A stretch of DNA of 64,000 bases, taken from assembly GCF_000002995.4 (NCBI RefSeq), contig NW_025062479.1:8237721-8301720 (forward strand). The letters are read 5' to 3'. Position 1 is the stretch's first letter. Every line of letters begins with the position of its first letter. This DNA comes from Brugia malayi (Eukaryota > Nematoda > Chromadorea > Rhabditida > Onchocercidae). A program made the translations under genes and the position numbers. A model generated the notes under the pieces. It searched no databases, was not told the origin of the DNA, and worked only from the letters and a program-made list of their open reading frames with translations. Shown in pieces: positions 24,826-37,600 of the stretch.

Positions 24826-25916
24826 TGCTTCGTTCTCTGAAATTGGAGTACATGATAAATAAAACTAATTAAGTAATTATAAAATAAGAAAATGTCTGTA
24901 AAGTAAAACTATTGCAAATTAGTGTAGCAATGAAAAACTTAGAACAATTAAAACAACTGCACCACGCAATCAGCAGTTAACAAACGAACAGCGTCCAGCC
25001 GTAGGTTAACAATGGTGTTAAATACTGTGAAGCTTCATTTATACTTAATTTCTTGGATACGAAGTGAAAATGCGAGCGGGGAGTGAGAGCCTTCTTGATG
25101 GCTGGGCTTATTTTCTGGGATAGATGATGACAGGACAGTTGGTTTACTCAGAGATGGGATGGACTAAAATCTCCATGAAATGAGACTTTCGAGTTAAATT
25201 CAACGTAGTGTGAACAAAATCTTCAGTTCTCTTCGTTATAGATATTTCTATATTGGCTTATCATTCATATAAAAATGATATAAGGAGATAGGTGACGGAT
25301 GATCAAATTAGTTATTAATTTGCGGTAGTTATTACTTAGAATTGTTTGGAGTGGAGAGTGGGAAGGAGAGCGGGGGAGAGAAAGGGGAATGAAATGAATA
25401 TATGAGCAGCATTAACTTCTCACTTTTCATTCTTGTTATTTCATCAGGGATGGAAGGCGCTCCAGCTGCTTAAGGAGACAACTGTAAGTTCCACTATTTT
25501 GGACAAATTTTTGAAGATATGGTGTTTCCAATAAGAAAATGTGTGAGCATGTGAATATCGTAAAAGTTCGACGCAAGAGTAACTGTCAAATGTTTTGTTG
25601 ATGGGACATTACATTTGTATTGCCTAAGCTACTCTACTGGTCCATTTTTGAAAAATAAAGGCAAACAAAAAATATCACTATGGAGCAACATGAGCAGGAC
25701 TAGCCATAGAATCAAAGTCAGCAAAAATCATAGGAGCATTTTTCGGCGTAATTTCATCCTTTCGACAAGAAAGGGGATCAACTTTCCTTTAAAAAAAGAT
25801 TGCAGGAGAAGTGTAGCATCTCATAAATGGGCATGATGTGAATGTAATAAGCGTTTCCGCTTTCTCTGTGAATTAGTGAGGAAATGGACCAATGTCTTTG
25901 CCAAATTTTTCAGCTC
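24826..25916. other. Shared divergent upstream region of MAD2 and COX10
   Basis: About 1.1 kb separate the two start codons, which point away from each other. Acceptor-like sites sit next to both ATGs (ATTTCAG for MAD2 on the minus strand; ATTTTTCAG at 25905-25913 for COX10). A purine-rich stretch lies at 25350-25395 (GGAGAGCGGGGGAGAGAAAG). I identified no core promoter element with confidence. Confidence 0.45.
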
Positions 25917-27848
25917 ATGCTGCTGCCAGGTTACCTCGTTTGTCGTCTTTGCGTTTCATATATGCCAATTGTTAGTTGGAAGCGCGGCACCGCAGCTCTA
26001 CCAAAGATATGCACGGGGACAGAGAAAATTATTCCTTTGAGGTTTGCCAGGGCCGAAGAGCCAAAGAGTTCTGAACGAAGGCTAAAACTAGTTATCAGAC
26101 CAACACCGGAAGATGGCTGGTATGTTATACAACAAAATGGTCTGCTGAAGTCGTACTTACAGGTCTGCCTGATCTGTATCATCGTGTCGTGCATCATTAT
26201 TTACTTTTCTTGGCACCAACTGTGCATCCAAGATAACTTCAATCACAATGCGGTACTGTGATTAGGTGTTTATTAGCAGTGATCGTTATTAGCAATATTT
26301 CTAGTAAATGATCACGGCACAAGTTAATATTTTTTTGATAGCTTCACCTGTTTAATATCTTCCCTTGTTAGTAGTATACCTCTCCCTTGTATAAGTACTG
26401 CTTCACTTTAGGTCACTTTCAGTCATCATAAATTTTTGCAGCTTTCCAAAGCAAGACTCACAGCGATGGTAACTACAACAACTGTCAGTGGTTTTATCAT
26501 GGCCCCAGTTGATTTATCTCTAAGCCCATTAATGGCATGCACTATTGGTACCGCACTGTTAAGCGCATCTGCAAATACTTTCAATCATTTGCTGGAGACA
26601 CCTTATGATGCTCAGATGAGAAGAACGCAAAGTCGACTGCTTGTCGTGCACAGGTTGATTATTATGGTATTGATGGCAAGTTAGGTAGAGAGAGGTGGAT
26701 TATGTTGCACTGCTCGGAACAATCTTTGGTATGTTTTTTGGATATAAGCTGTAAACCTGGCAGTAGTATATGAGCAACTTTTCTTTGTTTGGAAATACCA
26801 CGCATTACAGTTGCATCATTAGCTACAAATGGTTTGCCTTCTTTTCAGACTTCCTCCTTACTAAAGCATACAATGAGAAACTAACTGTCAAATATTGAAG
26901 TTGATATAATTCATGATTTTCGAATAAAAAAATCCATTCAGATTTTCACCTTTTCATGCCGTCGGTTTTGCATTGTCAACAGCAATGGCAGGAATGGCAA
27001 CATTATGGACTGGTTGTAATCCATTAACAGCAGCACTTGGTCTACTCAATGCTTTTTTATATGCAGGTACAGTTATCTTTTTCATTTATAATTAGCTGTA
27101 TTCCTTTTATCTTAAAGTCATTTCATTTGAAAAAGATCGTTTTTAGTCTTCCAAAACATACGATGCATTTCATCGGTTGCTACTGTATGAAGTTTTTATA
27201 GGTGTTTATACGCCAATGAAACGTTATAGTATTGGGTGCACCTGGGTTGGAGCTGTTGTGGGTGCTATGCCACCTTTAATGGGTTATGCTGGCGCCACAG
27301 GATCCATCCAACCTGCTTCTTTAGTGCTGGCCGCTCTTTTATATTGCTGGCAGTTTCCTCATTTCAATGCACTCAGTTGGAATCTACGTGCCGACTATAC
27401 TCGTGCCGGTTATCGGGTTATGTGTGCAGCTAATCAAAGGCTTTGTCGATTCACTTCACTCAGGTGGTATTCACTTATTAACCTTAGTATAATTTATTAT
27501 ATTTATATTATCTAGTTATTATCTCTTTATTATCTTTCCTTTCTTCTCTCTTTTGTTGTTACAATTACTAATCAAATGTTCTCTTTAAGATTTATTGCCC
27601 GTTTTAGGTATTCAGCGGTTATTTTACTGCTTTGCTCACTGGGAGCACCTTCAGCAAATCTCACAAAGTGGTTTTTTGCAGTCGAATCGCTTCCATTCAA
27701 TAGTTTACTGCTTTATCTTTCCTATAAATTTTATCGTCACCCAGATGCAAAGACATCAAGAACACTTTTCCATTACACTCTCCTCCATCTACCTTTAATT
27801 ATGATGCTAATGACAGTAAGCAAGTTTGGCGATGGCCTAAATGAATGA
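25917..27848 (+). CDS. cox-10: Protohaem IX farnesyltransferase (haem O synthase), COX10
   Basis: Five exons: 25917-26162, 26442-26653, 26942-27066, 27202-27463, 27608-27848; 361 residues. The enzyme transfers a farnesyl group to haem B in the inner mitochondrial membrane, the first step to haem A for cytochrome c oxidase. Residues 83 onward give the UbiA prenyltransferase fold: LSKARLTAMV, then the first Asp/Asn-rich active-site segment NTFNHLLETPYDAQMRRTQS (about residues 127-146), YTPMKRYS, WVGAVVGAMPPLMG, WQFPHFNALSW and DYTRAGYRVM, separated by hydrophobic helices. The N-terminal 80 residues are basic and probably hold the import signal. An in-frame ATG also exists at 25884; I prefer 25917 because an ATTTTTCAG acceptor lies between them, as for spliced-leader addition. 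Intron 1 has a GTCTGC donor. Confidence 0.95.
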
Positions 27849-29690
27849 TGATTCTGCTTTGTCGCTTTTTTCGACGAATGCAATAACGACCGCTTTATTC
27901 AATTTTATCAATTAATAGAAAATCGTGTTAACAGATTGCAGTTCCTTATTCTGTGTCCATTTCGGACATTATTATTATTTCATCATACGCAACATAGTAA
28001 AGTAATACTTCCACTTCATTACTGCCAAATAAACTAGTAACTAACAAAATCTGCATTTTAGCAACATCAGTAGAACTAGGTGATACAAAAGACTTTTATA
28101 TCAACTAACGACTATGATAATTCTGTTACCTATTATTTCTTACATAAAATGCAAGAAAAAGGCTCATTAACGATCTTCTAATTATCAAAGTTTGATAGCA
28201 AGATCTAATATAGTTTAGCTCAACTTCTCCTTCATTACATCTATCATCATTTATATTATTACATCATCTCGTTACTTTCAATGTGTAATGGAGTATGCCG
28301 TTATGAGATAGATTGTTTTTCTTCAATATAATTTTTCTTACCGTACAGGCCTTCCTGCTTACAAATCCCTTTTAGTCGTCATACTGTAAAATATGGAAGA
28401 TTTTTTGAGCATTCGTTTTTCTCTTTATTTCCATTGAAGTCGTTTGCAACTACAAAGGTATTAATAAATGTTCAGGAGACAGTAAAATACATACTTGATT
28501 GACATTAAGCGTTGGCTTTAGCCGGTTAGATGTTGAAAAAATGGAAGGCTCAAATTATACCACAGAATCTTACCGAAATAAAAGAGGTTTTTTGTATGAT
28601 TTTGAGGAATTTTTCCTGCACAACAGTTAATATAAGCCAGGGAAAGATGAAATACATTGTCTAACAAAAAAGAAATTAAACTGTATGTAGCAGACCACAG
28701 TGAAATCAAGACGTCTAGATTTGATTGAGTACTTTTCTTAAAACCAATTTTGACTTGACTAGTTTGTGAGAGTGACATAGGATTAAGAAGTCGAGCTCGT
28801 CATGGCCGGCTCCGCAGAATTAATACGATAATTATAAACTATAATGACAACGATCGTAAACTTGGGAGTTTATAAGCATCCTGGAAACACAATGTAGTTG
28901 AATAGATAAGAGATGCCCAAGGAATTAATTACCTAGCCACGTTTTTTTATTTTCGAGGGAATTTGTATGTGGCTGCTTAAGCTATTCAGGTGTATCACGG
29001 TCTTTTGAGATTGATTCGCCAAGATCTACAAGTAAACAGCAGGAATATTTTCTGAAGTATGTAACTGAGTAGTCAGAAGCCTTGTGCTCGCTGTAAAATG
29101 CAGTCAGTTCTCAACGCAAACCTTTAACAAAAAAAAAATCTCTGATAACATCATTAGCAAGATCAGTAATAGGTGTGAGTACTAATTCCTTATCCATTTT
29201 TGTGTGAAAGCAAACCCAAGAAGATAAATCACCACTCTAATAATGATGAGGTTGTTCAGTGCATATCCAAATGATTTGATACCACAATGAACATGATGAT
29301 AACATGCAGATGAATGGATATCAACAGATGTTGGAAATGATCGATTCTACCGGCAAAAGATGTGGCTCTTTAATTCTGTCCTGCCTTTCTGACAACTATC
29401 CTTTCCGCGCCAACTGCACTAAATGCAGTGCTTTCTTGGATCTCTGATACAATTACATCTGCTTCAGCCTTCAACACTCCTGCACGACGACACTGTGGTA
29501 AGTGGGGTAGGTGAAAAAATTGCAGTTTAGTAAGATGAACTCATAGCTGCAATTCTGAACTTATGTATCCTGACAGAAGTCGCATCAAACGTCAGTCAGC
29601 TCGGTTGACTTATCACGAGCTAGGCGTCACTTTGTGGTTGGCTGAAGTGATAAGAGGTGGAGCGATATCGATGGTTTCTGTGAGCCCTGC
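27849..29690. other. 1.8-kb intergenic region
   Basis: AT-rich spacer between two plus-strand genes. A minus-strand open frame at 28518-28778 has no recognisable domain or splice context. The last 400 bases are less AT-rich and presumably carry the MGAT4 promoter. Confidence 0.5.
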
Positions 29691-32600
29691 ATGTTTTTAA
29701 CTGGCCACATGGAGTATGGATGCAGAGTTGAGGACGGTATGCGATGCTTGTACGTTTATTTGCTGCGTCGGTTGCTCGCGATTTTATGGATTGCAACCTT
29801 TCTTATTGGTATTACTGTGTACTCCCTAAGTAAATATAATGATGCGGTGGATCATGAAATCCAATTAAACTTCGAAAATCGATTACATAGGTTGCAAGAC
29901 GATTTGAAGAGGGTATGTTGTATTTCCTTCCACTTCACATGATTCAAAAAATGATCAAATCGTACACTTAAGTCGCACTTATCCACTTCCTTGTTCCAGT
30001 TCTGTTCTGGGGACCTACCTTGTATTTTAGATCTTTTCGGTCTTTATTGAATAGGTTCAAGTATTTTTGGCTTGCAAATTATCAAACTTTCATATAATTT
30101 TCATCTCTTTAACAAAATAAACAGTTTAGACTCAAATGTTGTTAAAGGATCGAGATCGGGAATGTTATTTATCCAACAATTTGCCAAAATTGTTAGCTAA
30201 TGATACAAAGGTAAGTGAAGCTTTTCTATTCTTAGTGATATTTTTATGATTTATTCATTTCTGATTAATTGATAGTAACGTTGGGTGTAAAAAACTAAAA
30301 CTTGTTTGAACTCTGTTTATTTTTTATCCCTATTTAATATCTGTAATTTGTTTTCAGGAATTGGCACTACCACTACCAACATTTATCGACTTTTTGCCTC
30401 ATCTCTATACTGTTCCGAATCACGCTTTACATCCTGCATTAATTTATCCAAATAATTTTTCAAAGATGAAAAAGACGGACCTTGTTATTGGCATACCAAC
30501 AGTTGCTCGGCTCAATGTACGTTGCTATTGAAATCTTCCACTGTTTGACTGGCGAATTATACTCATTAGTTTGCTTTCTTCTTATAATCTCATTTTATCT
30601 GAATAAATAGATTTATCGTTAAAATAATTTATAAATTTGTTATGTATAGCAATCTTATTTGATACCGACGTTGCAATCATTAATCGGAGGAATAGCAAGC
30701 AGTGAAATTAAAATGGTCACAATTATTGTTCTCATTTCCGACAGCAAAGGCCCCAATTCTTCATTCGTAAAATATCAGTGCACTTTATTGCAGTCAGAAT
30801 TTCCTTTTGAACTAAACTCTGGTTTGCTAACGGTATGTTTCATTACGAATCTCCTGTAGTATAATATTTTTCGACAAATATTGTTTCTGTGTATAATTGA
30901 ACTGCAGCTTAGAAAATCTTTTAGTACTCAATAAGGATGTGTACAAAGTACTTAGGAAAAAGATATAGTTTTTTTATTACCTAAGCTGAAACCTGACTTA
31001 TTCTATGTCTTCAAAGCAACGCTGAACCAGCGTTGTTTTGTTTTTTATTTTTTGCTTCTTAATTTTTGAGCATAATAAAGAAACAGTGTGTCATTTTGAG
31101 TCACAAAAATTTCCTTTCAGGTTATTGTTCCACCTAACGAGTGGTATTCTGATTTATACTCTATCACTCCGACTTTTAATGATTCTCCAGAACGAATGTA
31201 TTGGCGTACGAAACAGAATTTAGATTATATGTATTTGATGTTATATTCCCAACAACGAGGTAAATTTCAGTCAAAATATGTTAATATTACAAAATTTGGT
31301 TAAGGTTATTCAAGTATTCATGAGCAAAGAATTTAAGCGAAATATTATTTCAGGTGAATATTATTTACAGCTAGAAGATGATGTACTCGCAAAACCAGGA
31401 TACGTCAGTCGCATCAAAAAGTTTATTGATGGAAGAATGACCGATGATTGGCTCATGCTTGAGTTTTCATCCTTAGGCTTCATTGGAAAACTTTTTCGAA
31501 CCTCCGATCTTACATTGTTACTACAGTTCATCGCAATGTTCCATAAACAGAAACCAGTGGATTGGTTGTTAGATCTGCTGTTTGTAAATCGATATTGTCA
31601 TCCGGAGAAGTCCGCTAAACATTGTGCTGAGGTTTACATCCATCCTAAAAAAATATGAAATTTCACAACCTCTTATAACCTTTCAACACAGGGTTGTGTT
31701 GAAAGGTTATGCTTCAGGATGGTTCATAAGTGTATAATATGTGCATTTCGGCAGGCGTTGCAATTTCATTAGAAAACGCTATAATCAACGTTATAACTTC
31801 CAGAACGTACTCGGATCCTATGGAGATTCGGCTAATTGTAGTTATCCTTTTGTTTTGTTCATCAGAAATTCCTGAATATAATGCTTGCTGCTGTATCTTT
31901 TTCATTATAAAAACGTCATGCCAGGATCATATTTATTAGCGGTTTGTTGTTTGCAATTAAGCTAAGTTTGAAATCTGATTGCAGTATTGTCACGTGGATC
32001 AAGATGTATTATTCTTAAGGGTTTTTTTTTTTTTTATTGGTCTTTTTAAATTTAGATGGTCAGTTGAGATATGTGAGAGAGATTGTGTTGGGAGTTCTTT
32101 TACAGCGTTTTTGATGATGTTGCTCTTTTAGTTCATTTGTTGAATTCGTCATTCCTGATATGAAACTTCACTTAACTAAAAACTGGCAAATTTACATGTC
32201 AAGCAAGAAGTTTAGGTTCGCGAGGATGCGTGCATCATTCTGTTATTACGCCAAACTTGATATGAAATTGTGTTTCTATATCTCAAACATATTGACGTAG
32301 CTAGTTTTAGTTTGTCTTTTATTTCAGTGTTTACCATATTGATGAAATAGGTGAAGTGTTGATGAAATATGTGTGAAGAGTATCTAACATTACCAATATT
32401 TCCGTCTTTTTTCAGATTGCGAAGCAGCACCGCATTCGACATCGACCCTCTCTTTTCCAACATATAGGTGTTCACTCTTCGCTGGCAGGGAAAGTGCAGA
32501 AGTTACGGGAAAAAGATTTCGGTAAGGCGCAACTTTATATACCACATCGCGATAATCCTCCCGCTAAGATTACCACAACGCTTAAAACTTATATGCTCTT

Positions 32601-33253
32601 CGGTGAGTCTTTCGTTTTCTGCCGTAAAACTGAAAGAAGTTTTTTAACGGTTTAAGTCACTAACTGTAAGTCACTGTAGTTTATGATTCTGAAGAATCAT
32701 TCAGTGGTGATAGATTTACGTGACAGGTAAATCTTTTTACTTTTTTAGTATTGTGAAAAGGACTGAGAATTAAGATGGAAAGACTTCTCTACTTTTTTTT
32801 TTTTTTTTTTTTTTTTCATATTATAGAAGTTTTTCCGTTTCAGATATTGAAAATGCTTATACCGGCAACAACTATTATTGGGCTTTTGCTCCAGTTGCTC
32901 AGGACTACATATTATTCGAATTTTATTCTGCTATTGCTGTGATTGGTTCGTGAACTACATCTTTATTCAAATTCGATACACAGTCTTATTGTCAATTAAA
33001 CGGAAGTATTTAAGGCATTGTTATTCGTACTGGTAATCCCGAACATCAATATGACATATTGGATGAAAATGCGGAAGTGCTACTGAGGAAAGTGAATGAA
33101 GACAATTTCACCTCTATAGCCCATTTCAATGAACGTGGTACTATACGAGTCGACTTCACTAAGAGCGTCAGAGTGACTTCATTGAAAATCGAAATTCATG
33201 AGGAAAGCTCCAACTGGCTAATCATCAATGAAATGCATATCATTGTAGAATAA
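29691..33253 (+). CDS. N-acetylglucosaminyltransferase IV (MGAT4 family)
   Basis: Nine exons: 29691-29912, 30130-30210, 30358-30516, 30650-30832, 31121-31259, 31354-31631, 32416-32602, 32844-32945, 33015-33253; 529 residues against 535 in human MGAT4A. It is a Golgi type II membrane protein: a short cytosolic tail, one anchor (about residues 20-46, [18 protein letters not shown]), a short coiled stem, then the GT54 catalytic domain with [23 protein letters not shown], the metal-binding [44 protein letters not shown] and the C-terminal IRTGNPEH and INEMHI. It adds beta-1,4-GlcNAc to the alpha-1,3-mannose arm of N-glycans and so starts a branch. A second ATG at 29709 is an equally plausible start. 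Intron 6 holds a perfect hairpin; intron 7 a 24-T run. Confidence 0.93.
31675..31710. repeat. Intronic perfect hairpin, 16-bp arms, 4-base loop
   Basis: Arm ATAACCTTTCAACACA (31675-31690) is exactly reverse-complemented at 31695-31710 around GGGT. It lies in MGAT4 intron 6, 43 bases after the donor. Outer segments CCATCCT (31640-31646) and AGGATGG (31716-31722) could extend it after an asymmetric bulge. Confidence 0.85.
32793..32816. repeat. 24-base poly(T) tract
   Basis: Uninterrupted T run in MGAT4 intron 7, ending 27 bases before the CAG acceptor of exon 8. Confidence 0.85.
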
Positions 33254-34612
33254 GATTATGTGATCTATATTTTTGAATATTATATAAAAAGCATATGATT
33301 TCTTGTTTAGGTGCTATCGATGTTTTTCAACACTCAGTTCGCACGTCTGTGTTTTATCTACGTGAATTGCTCTTATTTTGCTATCTTTTTGAAACAATCA
33401 TTAAATTAAGTAGTTGATTTTTTTTTTTTCTGTAATTCGAGTAGAAGGAGTCACATGGTGAATATCATCGAGTGAAACGGAAGAGTGCCAGATGAATAGA
33501 GCTGCCTGGGCTCCTTATAACTTGTTTACTGTACAGCGAATCGTTTGTTTTAAAAAATCGAACATATTACGTGGTGACTGCACTTACTAATTGATGTTTC
33601 ATGGACTTCATAGAGAGGTAAAATATGAATTATTCGATATATATCTTTTGTGAAATCAATACAGAGATCGATGTATATTGTTTCTCATACACTAGTACAG
33701 ATACTGTTAACCAGTGGTGCACCTGATTGCGTTAGTTTATGGTGATGAATTGATGCATGCAAGTATGCGGTATTCTTTTTTTACAGCTTTGCTGTCAGTA
33801 AATTTTCATCGTAGTTCTCTTGTGCCTCCTAAAGCCAATGTTACATCTCTACTTATATATTATGCATAAATTTTATTGGGGTTATCTCCCAGGTTCGTGA
33901 CGACGGTATGCTGACTTGTGATATGTGTTCTAGTATTGCAATGAAGTTATTTAATGACGGAAATATTATGTGGACTGGATGTTTGCTTCCCTTGTCCTCC
34001 CTCCCCCTCCCACCCCGTAGACAGTTTCAGTAGACATCGATAGCGACTTATCAGTAGGCGAAAAAGAAGAGAGGTAGTTCAAAGAGCAGAGTCTCAACGG
34101 TTGTTCAAACATGGTCATTTCTCGAACGATCAGTCATCTCGAACCTCCTCGCCACATTTTTCACTTGTTGTGAAGCGGACGTACGACCGCGATTTATTAA
34201 CAAGACTTGTATAGTAGTTCCACTTTGCTGTCTTGTTCACTTCAGTTTTTCTTTGTCCTTTCGCTGTGCCTTCACTTATTTCTTATTTTTCATGGGTCTT
34301 TGATCATTCGAAAGATTCCCCCTTTTTCGACCTAGTCTGTGGTACCGGTACTTATTTGAGCAGATGTCCTACTAGTTATTATTTTAATACCACTTTATAG
34401 AAAATCCAGGAGTACTACCTAATTGATTGAAAGATCAAACCAATAAGAAATTCCTTCGGTACTCAGTCTTTCTAGGCGACTAGTTATTGCTGAATTAAGG
34501 AAGCGATTATTCTACAATACTACTGACGATAAATTGACATCTTTGTAGCAATGGTACAAATTAATTGGTATGTATTCATACTGTGATGGTATATAGTGTT
34601 TTAGGGTAATCA
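33254..34612. other. Intergenic region with a C-rich tract
   Basis: Spacer between MGAT4 and the fatty acyl-CoA reductase gene. Mostly AT-rich, except for a striking C-run cluster at 33999-34016, listed separately. A TTTTAG site at 34599-34604 just upstream of the reductase ATG may be a trans-splice acceptor. Confidence 0.5.
33999..34016 (-). promoter_or_regulatory. G-quadruplex motif with single-base loops
   Basis: The plus strand reads C3-T-C5-T-C3-A-C4, so the minus strand has four G-runs of 4, 3, 5 and 3 separated by one base each. This satisfies the strictest G-quadruplex pattern, and the C-strand could form an i-motif. It lies about 600 bases upstream of the reductase start in otherwise AT-rich DNA. 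A regulatory role is inferred. Confidence 0.6.
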
Positions 34613-37600
34613 ATGGGACATAGTCAGCAAGTGACAGATATATACGCAGGTCAAAGTGTACTGGTCACTGGTGCAAGTGGCTTTCTTGGTAAGGTCCTCA
34701 TCGAAAAATTATTATATTCAGTAAACTCATTAAAAAATATATATCTGTTAATTCGTCCGAAAAATGGTCTTGGCCCAAAACAACGGATGGACACAATTGT
34801 TCAGGTTTGTGTTACCTTTCAAGAAAAGAATGTCAGATGTGAGGAGTTTAAGGCATAAAGTTAATATAGCTTTTGTTAAAATATAGATATGAATACATAG
34901 GCATTCGGTGCAGAAGTGTTAGCCAGATTCTTAATTATGATTTCAATCTTACAGGGTCCATTGTTCGACCGACTGCGTCGGTCTAATCCTGGAATATTCG
35001 CAAAATTGATACCAATTGGTGGTGACATTATGGAAGAAGGTTTGGGCCTCAATCAACTGGATATGCAAACTATTTGTGATGAAGTTTCTATCGGTAAGTT
35101 AATGGAGAAAGCACTTCGCCAGACTTAATATCACAACCATTCATTTCAGTATTCCACTGTGCGGCAACCGTGAAGTTTGATGAAGCCTTACGAATATCTG
35201 TAGAAATGAATGTTCTGGGGACACAGCGACTTGTCGCTCTTTGTCATATGATTAAAAATTTACTTGTAAGTCTTCAGATGTCTCATTCTCGTGTTTGTCT
35301 GGTATAAGTTTATCTGGTTTTTAGACATATCTGTTGCAGGTACTGGTTCATGTCAGTACAGCATATGCAAACTGTGACAAATCAAAGATATTAGAGATAA
35401 TTTATCCCCCTCCTGTGCCACCAAATAAACTTTTCGAGGCTATCGACTGGATGGATGATGTGGTAATTGATGCTATTACGCCACATTTGCTTGGTAAAAG
35501 GCCGAACACGTACACTCTAACAAAAGCTCTTGCTGAAGTTCGTTTATCTCAGACATGTATAATATATAAGCTTCATAGTTTTTCCAATACATAAATATAC
35601 GAAGGTGAGGAATATACGAAGGTATATCAAGGTGAGGAATATACGAAGGTACATAAATATACGAAGGTATATCAAGATGATGCGGAAGATATTTAGTAAG
35701 TTATGTATGCAGCATTCAGGGGATAAGTGTGATAAAGCTTGGATATATTGTTGAAGCGTCTCTTTGAGCTAATTATTGGTAATGCAATTCGAATTTAACT
35801 GAAGTGGATAATTTGATTTGCAAATTTTGTCTCCAAAAGTTGAGGTTTATACGGCAATATTTGTTTAAATTTATCAATTTTGGTAATGCAATGGAGTCAT
35901 TTAAAAGAAAAAAAAAAAAAAAAATCGGAGGTATTTGTGGAAATATTTTTTTTTTGAGGTTTTGGTTATGTTAACCATTGGAGATTTGGATTTTATAAAT
36001 GAATATTTCGATGCGACTTAAGAGAGTAGGAATGATTTTAAGTTATAAATATTTGATGTTGATATTGTCAGAACTAGCAATATCAGTATTAAATTTGCTG
36101 ATACTCAGTACTCATGCTTCAGCTGGTACTCATTTTTGGTCAGTTTGTCTTTTCTTTAGGTGCAGCTGATGGAAGATGCAAGGCGGTTACCGGTAATTAT
36201 TGTGAGACCGTCAATAATAGGAGCCATGTGGCGAGATCCCCTTCCTGGTTGGACAGATAATTACAATGGACCAACAGGAATTTTTGCTGCTGTGGGTTTC
36301 ATTTCGCTAATAACAGGAATCGATCAGCGTCACCTTGTTTCCCCTGGATTTTGCTGTTCTGGTGGAATTGATAAATTTCTCATTTCATCCATTTCTATAC
36401 CCATCTGTGCTAGTTAAAAACATTATTGTCATCTTACTGTTAAGTTTATCCGATTTTGAGGCATCTATGCAATCTGAATTTTATTTCTAAGAGAGGTGTG
36501 ATATTTGGTTTTGCAGTCGATATGACGTTAAGCCCACTTTGCAAATGGGAACAGGTTGTGTTTTATAGTGCGGCAAAGGTGTACTGACAAACATGTGTGG
36601 TAGCAGCTCAGCGAAAGCGGACATAATACCAGTCGATATTGTTTCGAACTTGATGATCGTTGCTGCAGCCCACAGAACTTACACCGAGTAATGTTTTCAT
36701 ATGATGTTTCGTCAGTCACACTGTTACCAAGAATTTCCTACCTTAATGAAAAATGGAACTATGTAAATGTTTAGGTATGAATCGATACCGGTAATACACT
36801 GCTGCTCAGGAGCTTTAAATCCCATTCAGTGGGATTTTATTGTTAATTTCATCGAGCACTTTTTTCGCACTTATCCGCTGAACGAATGCTATCGCATTCC
36901 ATCAACTCATTTTCATTCCTCTAGATTTCTGTTCGAATTCAATTTTTATCTGAAGCACATGGGCCCCGCTTATCTTATCGATCTTCTGAATACGTTCTGG
37001 GGTCCAAAAATAAGGTAACTTTCTTAACAAAAATCTCCTTTTTGCTTATATCACTTCTTTTTGTTGCTTACTTTTTTGCAGATTTACTCGTGTCTACCAG
37101 AAAGTTTTGAGACTAGTTGAAACGCTTCATTATTTTACAACTCGAGGTTGGGATTTTGATTCCAAAAGTCTCATCGAATTGTGGGAAACAACTTCAGAAG
37201 AGGATAAAAAAGTTAGTTTACCATATTCTTACATGTTTTATGTCTTATTGTGCCTTTCCATGATTAATTTTTTTGCTAATTATTGCTGGAAATGGTGTTT
37301 AATCCTTTGAAGAATTATGCTGGTTCTATTTGCATTTCCCTATCATTATACAGTGAGATCTACTACATTTTTCGACCTGCAGTGAACAAGAACACATAAT
37401 TTTTAAAAGTTTTGTATACTTTTTGTCACGCAATTGCTCGTCACTTTACAGATATTCAATTTTGATATACGACAGTTAGATTGGAATTCGTACCTGTTCG
37501 ATTACCTTATGGGCGTTAAACGATATGTGGTTAAAGATAGATTGGAAGAACTTCCAAAAGCAAGACGAAATCTTTCTTGGTATCCAAGCCCTAAAACTAT

